From the NCBI GenBank assembly GCA_905234175.1, contig CAJOGX010000019.1:1-33542 (forward strand): a stretch of DNA of 33,542 bases, given 5' to 3'. The notes beneath the pieces were generated by a model. It did no database searches. It was not told the origin of the DNA and worked only from the letters and a program-made list of their open reading frames with translations. The translations under genes were made by a program, and so were the position numbers. Below, one piece after another: positions 26,172-33,542 of this stretch (the first letter of the stretch is position 1; each line of letters opens with the position of its first letter). Source of the stretch: an uncultured Selenomonadaceae bacterium. GTDB taxonomy: Bacteria > Bacillota > Negativicutes > Selenomonadales > Selenomonadaceae.

Positions 26172-28045
26172 CCGGCTCAAAATTTGAAATTCCAACTGAA
26201 TTTGACACGGAAATTTATCGCACTTTGAACGACGTAGAAAACATAATTTACTTCAAGTGGGAAATTGGCATAGATAAACTGGAATTTGTGACGCCAGTTG
26301 AGCACTCGGATTATGACCTTCCGCAGATTGCGGAGCCGGCGTCGACAGCTTTTTTTGGCGGCAACGTCATTCACACTGACGACAGGGAAAAGTTTGCGAA
26401 GTTCTTCGACGAAATGTTCTGGATGCAGAAAGCTACCAATGATTCCAGATTTTACAGCAACAAAATTCGTCTGCTTGGCAAGGAAGATCGCGGCTATCTT
26501 TGGGCGGAATTTCGGATACTGCTGTATTTCGACGATAACGGTCCCGTCATAGGCTTTGGCTGCATTTGCAATATCAACGTCAAACAGCTCTGGCAGATGG
26601 AACTTCAGCACTCCGCCGAGCACGACGTTCTTACCGGCTTTTTCAACAAAATCGCAACTCAGCGGCGTATCGAAGAATATCTGTCTAAACTTTCGCCTGA
26701 CGATTTGCCGCCAGCTTTTATCATAATCGACGCGGACGGTTTTAAGGCGATTAATGATTCCTTCGGGCACCTTTTCGGCGACGGCGTGCTCTCGGACATG
26801 GGTCTGGCGATTCGCGGCGTCTTCCGGCAGAAAGATATTGTCGGGCGAATTGGCGGCGACGAATTTATAGTTCTCTTCAGCGAAATGCCGTCTGTTGACG
26901 TTTTGGAAAAGCGCTGCACTGAACTTCTGAAAAATCTTGACCGGCACTACGAAAGCAACGGCGTCAGCCTGCCTTTTTCCGTCAGCATTGGAATTGCGCT
27001 GTACCCTGAGCACGGCACTACCTACGTTGACCTTTTCAAGCGCGCAGACCGTGCTCTTTACGAATCCAAATCGCGCGGGAAAAATCAGTACTCGATTTAC
27101 CGTTCCAGCTTAATCGGGCGCAGTTTTTCAGTCGACTCCACGCGCGACCCTCAGCACGCCGAAGATATTCGCCAGAAAGCTTTTCAGGATAACATGCTGG
27201 AATTTATTCTGAACCTGCTTTACGAAACGCAGAATCCCGAAATGACAATTTCCGTCTGCATTGGAATGTTCGGCAAGCAGTTCAACCTTGACCGCGTGTC
27301 GGTTGCGCGCTACAACCGCAGTTCCAACCGCTACGTCAACGAATTTGAATGGCTCAGCCCCAACGGAATTTCTATCACGTCCAGCGAAAATGTTCAGAAA
27401 TATGCTGACCTGCTTGAGCGCCGCTATCAGATTATCGAGGCGAATTACCGCCCCACTCCTTACGGCGTTATGTCCGTCTGCGAAGATACGATTAAAAAAT
27501 TTCCGCAGGACGCCGAAGTTTTTGAAAAGCTCCACCTGGGCTCCTTCGTTCACTCGATGATTGCGCACGGCAGTGAAATTGTCGGCAGCGTCGCCTTCGA
27601 GACCGCCAATCTTGAGCACGAATTTTCCAAGGAAGAATACACTAAGCTCAGCATTTTTTCCGTCCTGCTGGGAAATATTCTCCTCGACCGCCAGCAGGAT
27701 AAAGTTTCCGAGAAAATCAGCAAGCACCTTCATAATATCCTTGACCACATGCAGGAATTTATTTACGTCGTCGACAAGGAAACTTACGAGCCGATTTATT
27801 TCAACAACACGATTCGCCAGACGCTTATCAGCACCACGATTGAACAGACCTGTTACAAGCGCTTCCACAACCTCGACGCGCCCTGCGAAGGCTGCCCAAT
27901 CAGCAGACTTTCCAAAAACGGCAACGAATATATTGACGTGAAAATTAATAACTGGGGCGTCGAAACTCCCGCGCGAGCGTACAATATCCGCTGGGATGAC
28001 GATATGGATAAATATCTGGCGCTTATCATTCAGTCTTCATTCTGA
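26168..28045 (+). CDS. Soluble diguanylate cyclase, PAS-GGDEF-GAF-PAS order
   Basis: 625 residues, no membrane helix. A PAS-like N-terminal region (about 15-140) precedes the GGDEF domain (about 150-312), which has an intact GGDEF at 229-233 and an RxxD inhibitory site (RQKD) just before it. A GAF-like region follows (about 335-505), then a PAS-like end with C562, C573 and C576 (CYKRF then PCEGCP). It should make c-di-GMP from GTP with product inhibition. A central GGDEF domain is unusual, since it is normally C-terminal. The start lacks an adjacent ribosome site; the strong one lies over 30 bases upstream. smpB follows by 15 bases. Confidence 0.9.
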   Translation: MTGSKFEIPTEFDTEIYRTLNDVENIIYFKWEIGIDKLEFVTPVEHSDYDLPQIAEPASTAFFGGNVIHTDDREKFAKFFDEMFWMQKATNDSRFYSNKIRLLGKEDRGYLWAEFRILLYFDDNGPVIGFGCICNINVKQLWQMELQHSAEHDVLTGFFNKIATQRRIEEYLSKLSPDDLPPAFIIIDADGFKAINDSFGHLFGDGVLSDMGLAIRGVFRQKDIVGRIGGDEFIVLFSEMPSVDVLEKRCTELLKNLDRHYESNGVSLPFSVSIGIALYPEHGTTYVDLFKRADRALYESKSRGKNQYSIYRSSLIGRSFSVDSTRDPQHAEDIRQKAFQDNMLEFILNLLYETQNPEMTISVCIGMFGKQFNLDRVSVARYNRSSNRYVNEFEWLSPNGISITSSENVQKYADLLERRYQIIEANYRPTPYGVMSVCEDTIKKFPQDAEVFEKLHLGSFVHSMIAHGSEIVGSVAFETANLEHEFSKEEYTKLSIFSVLLGNILLDRQQDKVSEKISKHLHNILDHMQEFIYVVDKETYEPIYFNNTIRQTLISTTIEQTCYKRFHNLDAPCEGCPISRLSKNGNEYIDVKINNWGVETPARAYNIRWDDDMDKYLALIIQSSF

Positions 28046-28060
28046 GGCAGGTGAAAAATT

Positions 28061-28531
28061 TTGGCTAAAACTGACGGGATAAAAATTGCGTGCGAAAACC
28101 GCAAGGCGCGTCACGATTTTTTTATTCACGAAACGTACGAGGCAGGAATTGAGCTGCGCGGCACGGAAGTTAAAAGTTTGCGCGGCGGCAGGGCGAATCT
28201 CAAGGACAGCTACGCCGAAGTCAAAGACGGCGAAATTTGGGTTGAACATATGCATATCAGCCCCTACGAGCAGGGAAATATTTTCAACCACGACCCGCTC
28301 CGCCGGCGGCGGCTGCTCATGCATAAAAAGGAAATTCTCAAGCTTTTCGGTAAGACGCGCGAAAAAGGTTTTACGCTCGTTCCGCTGAAAATTTATTTTA
28401 AAAACGGGCGCGCAAAAATGGAACTGGCGCTGGCGAGCGGCAAGCACAACTACGATAAGCGCGACGCCCTCGCTGAAAAATCCGCCAGACGCGACATCGA
28501 ACGCGCGCTCCGCGATAAGCAGAAAGTTTAG
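28061..28531 (+). CDS. smpB: tmRNA-binding protein SmpB
   Basis: 156 residues, full length. The OB-fold core reads [28 protein letters not shown], then [18 protein letters not shown] and [13 protein letters not shown], with a basic C-terminal tail. SmpB brings tmRNA to stalled ribosomes. TTG 28061 has GGCAGGTGA upstream. smpB is often next to rnr or the tmRNA gene; here it lies between a diguanylate cyclase and TerD-family genes, and no tmRNA gene was seen in the window. Confidence 0.96.
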   Translation: MAKTDGIKIACENRKARHDFFIHETYEAGIELRGTEVKSLRGGRANLKDSYAEVKDGEIWVEHMHISPYEQGNIFNHDPLRRRRLLMHKKEILKLFGKTREKGFTLVPLKIYFKNGRAKMELALASGKHNYDKRDALAEKSARRDIERALRDKQKV

Positions 28532-28541
28532 GAGTATCGCC

Positions 28542-29717
28542 ATGGAAATTCGCAAGGGACAAAAAATTCCGCTGAACGAAACTTTCGTCAAAGTTCAGTT
28601 CGCGCGGAACGCAGGAGCTATCGATATCGACACTGCGGCTTTTCTGCTGAGCGACAGCGGGAAAGTTGCGGGCGACGAAGATTTTGTTTTCTACGGCAAC
28701 GCGCGCCACAATTCCGGCAGCGTCACGCACAACGACGACGATTCTGTTGACCTCGACCTCAGCAAAATTCCGCGCCACGTCGAGAGAATTGCCGTCACCG
28801 CCACGATTTACGACGCCGATAAGCGCCGCCAGAATTTCAGCAAGGTTACCGGCGCGGTTTTGTATCTGAAAAATTCTTCTGGCGCAGAAATTGCCACGTT
28901 CCGGCTGGAAAATTTCACCGTCGAAACTGCGATTGTGCTGGGCGAAATTTACCGGCACAAGGGCGCCTGGAAGTTCAACGCAACCGGCGCAGGGTTCAGC
29001 GGCGGGCTCGCGGCTCTGTGCAACAATTTCGGTATCGAAGTCAGCGACGAAATGACTGCGCCTCCAACTCCTCCGCCGCCGCCTAAAAAAATCAACATTC
29101 CGCCTCCACCGCCTCAGCCTAAAAAAGTTGAACTGCGCAAGGGGCAGAAAATTAATCTTACGAAAAAAGGCGGCTCGCTCGGCGAAATTGTTATCAATCT
29201 GAACTGGAGTCAGCCGCCGAAAAAATCCGGCTTCTTCAGCCGGTTCACGAGCAGCGGGATTGATTTGGATCTGGCGTGCCTGTACGAACTCGAAAACGGA
29301 GACATTGGCGCGATTCAGGCGCTGGGCAACCACTTCGGGACTTTGGACAGAGCGCCGTATATCGCGCTGGACGGCGACGACCGCACCGGCAGCGTGGCTG
29401 GGGGCGAAACGTTGCGCGTCAACGGGAAATTTCTTAGCAAGATTCGCCGCATTTTAATTTTCACATTTATCTATGAGGGCGCCGCCAACTGGGAAGAGGC
29501 GAAGGGCGTCGTTAGCGTCAAGTGCCCGGGCAGCCCCGAACTTATCGTGCGCATGGACGAATACGGTTCCAGCCTGCACACCTGCGCGATTGCGCTTCTG
29601 GAAAACGTCGGCGATACTTTCAGCGTAGAAAAAATCGTCCGCTTCTACCGCGATTCTCAGGAAATGGATGAAGACTTCGACTGGGGTTTGAGGTGGACTG
29701 TCGGGCGTAAAGATTAA
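28542..29717 (+). CDS. Two-domain TerD/TerA-like stress protein
   Basis: 391 residues. The first TerD domain (about 1-170) keeps the calcium-site pattern IDIDTAAFLL, DEDFVFYGN, and the TerD ending [23 protein letters not shown] proline-rich linker (about 172-194) leads to a second, more divergent domain opening KVELRKGQKINLTKKGG with LNW and DLDLACLYEL, closer to TerA-type sequences. TerD-family proteins accompany tellurite, phage and stress resistance loci, but their biochemical role is unclear. ATG has GGAG upstream, ten bases after smpB. No terC or terB was seen nearby. Confidence 0.85.
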   Translation: MEIRKGQKIPLNETFVKVQFARNAGAIDIDTAAFLLSDSGKVAGDEDFVFYGNARHNSGSVTHNDDDSVDLDLSKIPRHVERIAVTATIYDADKRRQNFSKVTGAVLYLKNSSGAEIATFRLENFTVETAIVLGEIYRHKGAWKFNATGAGFSGGLAALCNNFGIEVSDEMTAPPTPPPPPKKINIPPPPPQPKKVELRKGQKINLTKKGGSLGEIVINLNWSQPPKKSGFFSRFTSSGIDLDLACLYELENGDIGAIQALGNHFGTLDRAPYIALDGDDRTGSVAGGETLRVNGKFLSKIRRILIFTFIYEGAANWEEAKGVVSVKCPGSPELIVRMDEYGSSLHTCAIALLENVGDTFSVEKIVRFYRDSQEMDEDFDWGLRWTVGRKD

Positions 29718-29738
29718 ATTTTTAGGGAGGAATTTTTT

Positions 29739-30317
29739 GTGGCTATCAGTTTGAGAAAGGGTCAGAAAGTCGACCTCACGAAGGGCAACCCGAATTTGAA
29801 AAAAGTTCTGATTGGGCTTGGCTGGGACGTTAAGCGCTACGACGGCGGCTTCGATTTCGATCTGGACGCGGCGGCGTTCCTTCTTGGCGCGAGCGGCAAA
29901 GTCAACAGCGACGACGATTTTGTTTTCTACAACAACCTTAAGCACGTCAGCGGTTCCGTTGAGCACATGGGCGACAACCTTACCGGCGCGGGCGAGGGCG
30001 ACGACGAAGAAATTAAAATCGACCTTGAAAAAGTTCCGGCGAATGTCGAAAAGATTGACTTCACGGTTACGATTTACGACGCCGACGCGCGCAGTCAGAC
30101 TTTCGGGCAGGTTGAAAACGCCTATATTCGCGTAGTCAACGCCGAGACGAACGAAGAACTTGTGCGCTTCGATTTGGGCGAAGATTTCTCTGTGGAAACG
30201 GCGGTTGTCGTCGGGGAAATTTACCGCAACAAGGGCGAATGGAAGTTCAACGCGATTGGCTCCGGCTTCAGCGGCGGCTTAGCGGCGCTCGGCAGAAACT
30301 ACGGCGTCAACGTGTAA
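29739..30317 (+). CDS. TerD-family calcium-binding stress protein
   Basis: 192 residues, a single TerD/TerE-type domain. It opens [28 protein letters not shown] and keeps the calcium-site residues of [12 protein letters not shown] and DDDFVFYNN. It ends [17 protein letters not shown]. It closely resembles the first domain of the preceding protein, so the pair likely arose by duplication and fusion. GTG 29739 is chosen for AGGGAGG eight bases upstream. A terminator follows 32 bases after the stop. Confidence 0.92.
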   Translation: MAISLRKGQKVDLTKGNPNLKKVLIGLGWDVKRYDGGFDFDLDAAAFLLGASGKVNSDDDFVFYNNLKHVSGSVEHMGDNLTGAGEGDDEEIKIDLEKVPANVEKIDFTVTIYDADARSQTFGQVENAYIRVVNAETNEELVRFDLGEDFSVETAVVVGEIYRNKGEWKFNAIGSGFSGGLAALGRNYGVNV

Positions 30318-30349
30318 TTTTTCTCGTTCACTTGCACTTTTATTTTTTG

Positions 30350-30382
30350 ACCGAACGATTTTTTTCGTCCGGTTTTATTTTT
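30350..30382 (+). terminator. Rho-independent terminator after the terD gene
   Basis: An eight-base stem with one mismatch (30350-30357 with 30366-30373) and a T-rich tail TTTTATTTTT. It ends the operon begun at 26101. No convincing promoter is visible between it and the next gene. Confidence 0.7.
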
Positions 30383-30401
30383 GTCAGAGAGGAAGTGTAC
30401 C

Positions 30402-30434
30402 GTGCGGTTGGCTTTGCCGTACAGATTTGAATGA
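30402..30434 (+). other. Possible 10-codon leader ORF ending on the GGDEF gene start
   Basis: GTG 30402 has GAGAGGAAG nine bases upstream and encodes MRLALPYRFE before TGA 30432-30434. The TGA overlaps the start of the membrane GGDEF gene as ATGA. The main ATG has no ribosome site of its own and has an in-frame TGA directly before it, so it cannot be extended upstream. Coupled translation is a reasonable inference. Confidence 0.45.
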
Positions 30435-32023
30435 ACATTACGAAGGGTGTCAGAAACAAGCTGTTCCTGCTGCTGCTAATCATGGGCGCGCTGCCATTCA
30501 TAATCGTAACGGTCGTGGCAACGTCAAACATGTCGACGCAGCTGGAAGAGAGCGCGGAGCGGGACGGGCGGCTGAGAAATTCCCTTGTTTCTGAGCACGT
30601 GACGGAGCTATTTGAAAAAAATTTCAACATACTGCACGAACTGGCGCTGAACCCGATAATCGCGCAATACCTGAACTCACCGTCGACGGCGGACTACCGC
30701 GCGACGATAAACCTTTTGCACGACACAAATACAATTCTGCGCGACAAAAATATGGCGGCACTGACTGCAGTGGACGCAAATCAGCTGATTCGTACGGACG
30801 GCTCGAAGCTCGTTAGTTTGAGCGGGCGCAAACATTTTTATGAGGCGATGCGCGGGCGGGATTTCATTTCGGATATAATCATCAGCCGCTCAACCGGAAA
30901 ATGTATCGTCGTCGTCGAAGTTCCGGTAAAGGACAGGCTGAACAGGCCAATCGGAATGGTTCAGCGGAATTTGGATTTAGTCAACCTGCAAAATTTCATA
31001 AAGGAGCAGGACACGGACGAAATTTCCGTGATAGTCATGGACAGGGAAGGCAAGACTATCGTGCACTCGGACAGGGCGCTGAATTTTGAATTTGAACACA
31101 GCATTGACGGGCGGTACAAATATATCGCGGACAGAATGGTTGATAAAGTCGGCACATTCCGCGCGCGCGTCGACGGCGAAGATTCGCTGGTGAGTTATTC
31201 GCGCAACTGGATAACGGACTGGGCAATTGTCACGGTGCAGCCGTACCGTTTCATTATGGAAAGAGTTCACGAAAGATTTCTTGAAGCGCTGATTATTGGG
31301 CTGTGCATGTTGACGATTGTGGTAGCGACGGCCCACATTATGGCGGTGCGGGCGACCAGACCAATAATTGAAATTACCAACACGGCGGATGATATTGTTC
31401 GCGGAAGCAAAAATGTCGAGCAGCTTGAAATTGATTCCGACGACGAGCTTGGCAAAATGGCGGCGGCGTTCAATAAAATTCGGTCTTCGCGCGACGCCTA
31501 TCGCCTTGAATCTGAACTCGATAAGCTCACCAAACTTTACAACAAATCCACGACGGAAAATATCGGCAAGATGAAACTGAAGGCCTTCCGCGAGCAGCAG
31601 CCAAACGAAACGATTATGGCGCTCTACGTGATTGATTTGGACCACTTCAAAGACGCGAACGACACTTACGGGCACCAGTTCGGCGACAGAGTGCTCATGG
31701 AATTTTCCAGGAATCTGCGTAAAAAATTCCGCCCGAACGACTGCATTGGCAGATTCGGCGGCGATGAGTTCGTGGTTATCATTGACAATTTGCCCGGCAT
31801 GGAAATTGTGACGCGTAAGGCGCGCGAGATTAAACAAGTCGCCAGCGGGCTGGAAATTGACGGCAAAAACGCTGGAATTACTGCCAGCGTCGGCGTCGCG
31901 ATTATCCCGCAGGACGGCACGGATTACGATATTGTTTTCAAAGCGGCGGATAGAGCGCTTTACCACGTCAAGCAGAACGGGCGAAACGGCTTTTACTACG
32001 ACGGCGCGGAGGCTATTGGCTGA
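30431..32023 (+). CDS. Membrane diguanylate cyclase, dCache-HAMP-GGDEF
   Basis: 530 residues. A membrane helix at about 11-33 precedes an extracytoplasmic double-Cache-like sensor (about 35-280; SGRKHFYEAMRGRDFISDIIIS is typical). A second helix (about 285-308), HAMP (about 309-362) and a GGDEF domain (about 372-527) follow. The GGDEF motif at 443-447 is intact and the RxxD inhibitory site (RPND) is present. It should make c-di-GMP in response to an external small ligand. It follows the ter operon terminator by about 50 bases, and its stop overlaps the convergent DUF192 gene by 11 bases. Confidence 0.92.
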   Translation: MNITKGVRNKLFLLLLIMGALPFIIVTVVATSNMSTQLEESAERDGRLRNSLVSEHVTELFEKNFNILHELALNPIIAQYLNSPSTADYRATINLLHDTNTILRDKNMAALTAVDANQLIRTDGSKLVSLSGRKHFYEAMRGRDFISDIIISRSTGKCIVVVEVPVKDRLNRPIGMVQRNLDLVNLQNFIKEQDTDEISVIVMDREGKTIVHSDRALNFEFEHSIDGRYKYIADRMVDKVGTFRARVDGEDSLVSYSRNWITDWAIVTVQPYRFIMERVHERFLEALIIGLCMLTIVVATAHIMAVRATRPIIEITNTADDIVRGSKNVEQLEIDSDDELGKMAAAFNKIRSSRDAYRLESELDKLTKLYNKSTTENIGKMKLKAFREQQPNETIMALYVIDLDHFKDANDTYGHQFGDRVLMEFSRNLRKKFRPNDCIGRFGGDEFVVIIDNLPGMEIVTRKAREIKQVASGLEIDGKNAGITASVGVAIIPQDGTDYDIVFKAADRALYHVKQNGRNGFYYDGAEAIG

Positions 32024-32363
32024 GAATAATTTTGCTGCCGACTTCCAGACCGAAATTTTCAGCGGCGCCGGCGTTAAGCTCAATCACCGCGTGAGCGCCG
32101 AAGCAGGCTGAAATTCCGAGCCACGGCCGCAAGTTCCTCACGATTTTTTTTATCACGAAATTTTTGTCGACGTACACCGCGTCAATCGAAAACCGCATAA
32201 AAAGCATATGAATACTGTTGCACGGCAGAATTAAAAGTCCCTGTCCCTGCGGCAGTTTTTTTCTGCCCATGAGACCCAGCAGCCGCGCGAAAAATCCGTC
32301 CGCAATTTCCAGCTGCAAAAAATTTCTCCCGCGCGAGTTTTCTATTTCGCATTTCCTGAGCAT
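32013..32363 (-). CDS. DUF192 family protein
   Basis: About 116 residues. The pattern LEIADGFFARLLGLMGRKKLPQGQGLLILPCNSIHMLFMRF, then IDAVYVD, then a late VIELNAG is diagnostic of DUF192, a small family of unknown function. The open frame reaches a TTG at 32405; ATG 32363 fits the family's usual N-terminus better. GGAGG lies 15 bases before that ATG, a little far, so the start is uncertain. The gene is convergent with the GGDEF gene and divergent from cpaB. Confidence 0.8.
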   Translation of the reverse strand: MLRKCEIENSRGRNFLQLEIADGFFARLLGLMGRKKLPQGQGLLILPCNSIHMLFMRFSIDAVYVDKNFVIKKIVRNLRPWLGISACFGAHAVIELNAGAAENFGLEVGSKIILSQ

Positions 32364-32398
32364 TTTGCTAAGCCGCCGCCTCCATTTCCAGCCTACAG

Positions 32399-32427
32399 TT
32401 GACAAAATATTTTACAGGTTTTAAAAT
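32399..32427 (+). promoter_or_regulatory. Promoter for the cpaB-cpaC pilus genes
   Basis: TTGACA, 17-base spacer, TAAAAT, about 70 bases before cpaB. It faces the minus-strand DUF192 promoter just beyond it. Confidence 0.7.
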
Positions 32428-32438
32428 TGCCTCCAACG

Positions 32439-32468
32439 ATATTAACAGAAACAATTCTTGAAAGTCAA
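32439..32468 (-). promoter_or_regulatory. Promoter for the DUF192 gene
   Basis: Minus strand TTGACT (32468-32463), 18-base spacer, TAATAT (32444-32439). Its predicted start site nearly coincides with that of the plus-strand cpaB promoter, so each promoter lies in the other's early transcribed region. Confidence 0.55.
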
Positions 32469-32498
32469 CTGAAAAGTTTTTTGGAAAGGAATTGAAAA

Positions 32499-33356
32499 TT
32501 GCTTTCGCGATTTTTTGATTGGCTGAGCAAGTTGACTCCGCGTCAGCTGATGATGATAGCGGCGTTGCTGGCAGCGATAGTTTTTTTGGGTTTATTTTTT
32601 ACGCTGTCAATGATTTCAAAAAACGCCGCGCCGCCTCCCGTTGAGCCGATAGATAAGCCGCCGCCGCAGGAAGTCAAAATCCAAACACGAAACGTCGTTG
32701 TAGCGAAAAGGAACATCGATCCGCGAATGATGCTCACAGAAGAAATGCTGGAGCTCAGGGAATTTCCCGAAGACACAATCCCTTCCGACGCAGTAACCGA
32801 AATTGAAAGCGTCGTGAACAAGCCGGCGCGCGCGAAAATTTTCAAGGGCGATATGCTGACCTCGCAGAAAATTTTCAACGACCCTTCGCAGGCTGGTTTT
32901 GTGTACACAATTCCGCCGGATTGCCGCGCAGTTTCCGTCGGCATTAACGACGTGACTGGCGTTTCGGGTTTCGCCAAGCCTGGCGATTATGTTGACGTGA
33001 TTTTGGTCGAAAAGCAGGATACCCGCGCGACCAGCACGATTATCCTTGAAAACGTCCTCCTGCTCAGCATTAACCAGAACATGGGAATTTACGAAGACCC
33101 CAAAAACAGCGACGAAAATGTTAATCACGATACGATTGCGATTAACAATCCCGCGCTGGCGACGCTCGCGCTGAGGGCTGACGAAGTTTTGAAACTCGTT
33201 TCTGCTTCAAAGCTCGGCGAAATTTATCTCATGCTCCGCCCGCTGGGCGCCTGGAACGATTATTCTTACGGCGCGGAATATACTTTCGAGTCGGTTAAAG
33301 CCACGCCCGAAGAAGAACCTCCGTCCAAAATCGAAATTATTTACGGCAACGAATGA
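32499..33356 (+). CDS. cpaB: Flp/Tad pilus assembly protein CpaB (RcpC)
   Basis: 285 residues. A membrane helix (about 18-40) and a proline-rich stretch are followed by a SAF domain (VVVAKRNIDPRMMLTEEMLELREFP) and the CpaB core, with VSVGINDVTGVSGFAKPGDYVDVILV as the clearest signature. CpaB is a periplasmic or inner-membrane part of the Tad pilus secretion channel. TTG 32499 has GGAAAGGA upstream. The next gene is the secretin, the usual order. Confidence 0.93.
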   Translation: MLSRFFDWLSKLTPRQLMMIAALLAAIVFLGLFFTLSMISKNAAPPPVEPIDKPPPQEVKIQTRNVVVAKRNIDPRMMLTEEMLELREFPEDTIPSDAVTEIESVVNKPARAKIFKGDMLTSQKIFNDPSQAGFVYTIPPDCRAVSVGINDVTGVSGFAKPGDYVDVILVEKQDTRATSTIILENVLLLSINQNMGIYEDPKNSDENVNHDTIAINNPALATLALRADEVLKLVSASKLGEIYLMLRPLGAWNDYSYGAEYTFESVKATPEEEPPSKIEIIYGNE

Positions 33357-33380
33357 TTAGACAAAAAGCGAGAATCTGCA

Positions 33381-33542
33381 ATGAAAAGACTGGATTTATT
33401 TTTGGTTATCGGCGCGATTCTTATAGCGCTGAGTTCCGTTTGTTTCGCGGCGGCTGAAACGATTAACCTCAATTTCAATTCGTCGCATTACGTCAGCCTT
33501 CCACGAACTATCACGCGAATTTACATAGGCAACGGCAATATC
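33381..33542 (+). CDS. cpaC: Tad pilus secretin CpaC (RcpA), N-terminal part
   Basis: Only 54 codons are in the window and the frame runs off the right edge. A signal peptide (hydrophobic core, then CFAAAE) is followed by a segment like the N-terminal domain of pilus secretins (ITRIYIGNGNI). Its position 24 bases after cpaB supports CpaC. An outer-membrane secretin would imply a diderm envelope. Confidence 0.75.
   Translation, partial: MKRLDLFLVIGAILIALSSVCFAAAETINLNFNSSHYVSLPRTITRIYIGNGNI

Noticed and set aside
30977-32083. 368-codon minus-strand open frame opposite the membrane GGDEF gene
   Set aside because: The sense strand has clear Cache, HAMP and GGDEF domains; the antisense product has no motif and no ribosome site.

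Overview
The window looks like chromosomal core sequence from a motile diderm Firmicute, most likely a Negativicute (Selenomonas/Anaerovibrio-like). Three things suggest this: a Firmicutes-order flagellar cluster (flbD, fliL, fliM, fliY, cheY, fliO-P-Q-R, flhB, flhA, flhF), strong Shine-Dalgarno sites with many TTG and GTG starts, and exported proteins with MacB-like and secretin-type envelope genes at the two edges. The lineage is inferred; there is no rRNA in the window to settle it. No tRNA, CRISPR array, insertion sequence or prophage was seen.

Layout. 1-1040: 3' end of a MacB/FtsX-type ABC permease, convergent with a minus-strand operon pncB-aroE (3357-1031). 3423-5378, minus strand: a eukaryote-type hexokinase, an overlapping nuclease-like reading frame broken by an in-frame stop, and a DUF2283-like small protein, closed by a terminator. 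5440-17549, plus strand: a 12 kb flagellar export/switch operon with a consensus-like promoter, an internal cheY promoter and a strong terminator. Between flhB and flhA lie two tandem, exported histidine-phosphatase genes that are not normal members of this operon. 26040-17567, minus strand: rpoB-rpoC-aroH from a perfect TTGACA-N17-TATAAT promoter, without the ribosomal protein genes that usually flank rpoBC. 26077-30382, plus strand: diguanylate cyclase, smpB, a two-domain TerD/TerA-like protein and a TerD protein, ended by a terminator. 30402-32023: a membrane dCache-HAMP-GGDEF protein. 32013-32468: a DUF192 gene on the minus strand. 32399 to the end: start of a Tad/Flp pilus cluster (cpaB, cpaC).

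How it fits together. The plus-strand middle builds the flagellar C-ring switch (FliM, FliY), its signal (CheY), the export gate (FliO-P-Q-R, FlhB, FlhA) and the placement GTPase FlhF. Two c-di-GMP synthases and a Tad pilus locus follow within 10 kb, which suits a motile-to-attached switch, although no direct link is shown. The most unusual features are the exported phosphatase pair inside the flagellar operon; a large duplicated-looking insert in RpoC; the separation of rpoBC from its usual ribosomal neighbours; an operon joining c-di-GMP synthesis, trans-translation and TerD proteins; short leader reading frames that end on the start codon of both GGDEF genes; and a marked shortage of GATC sites.
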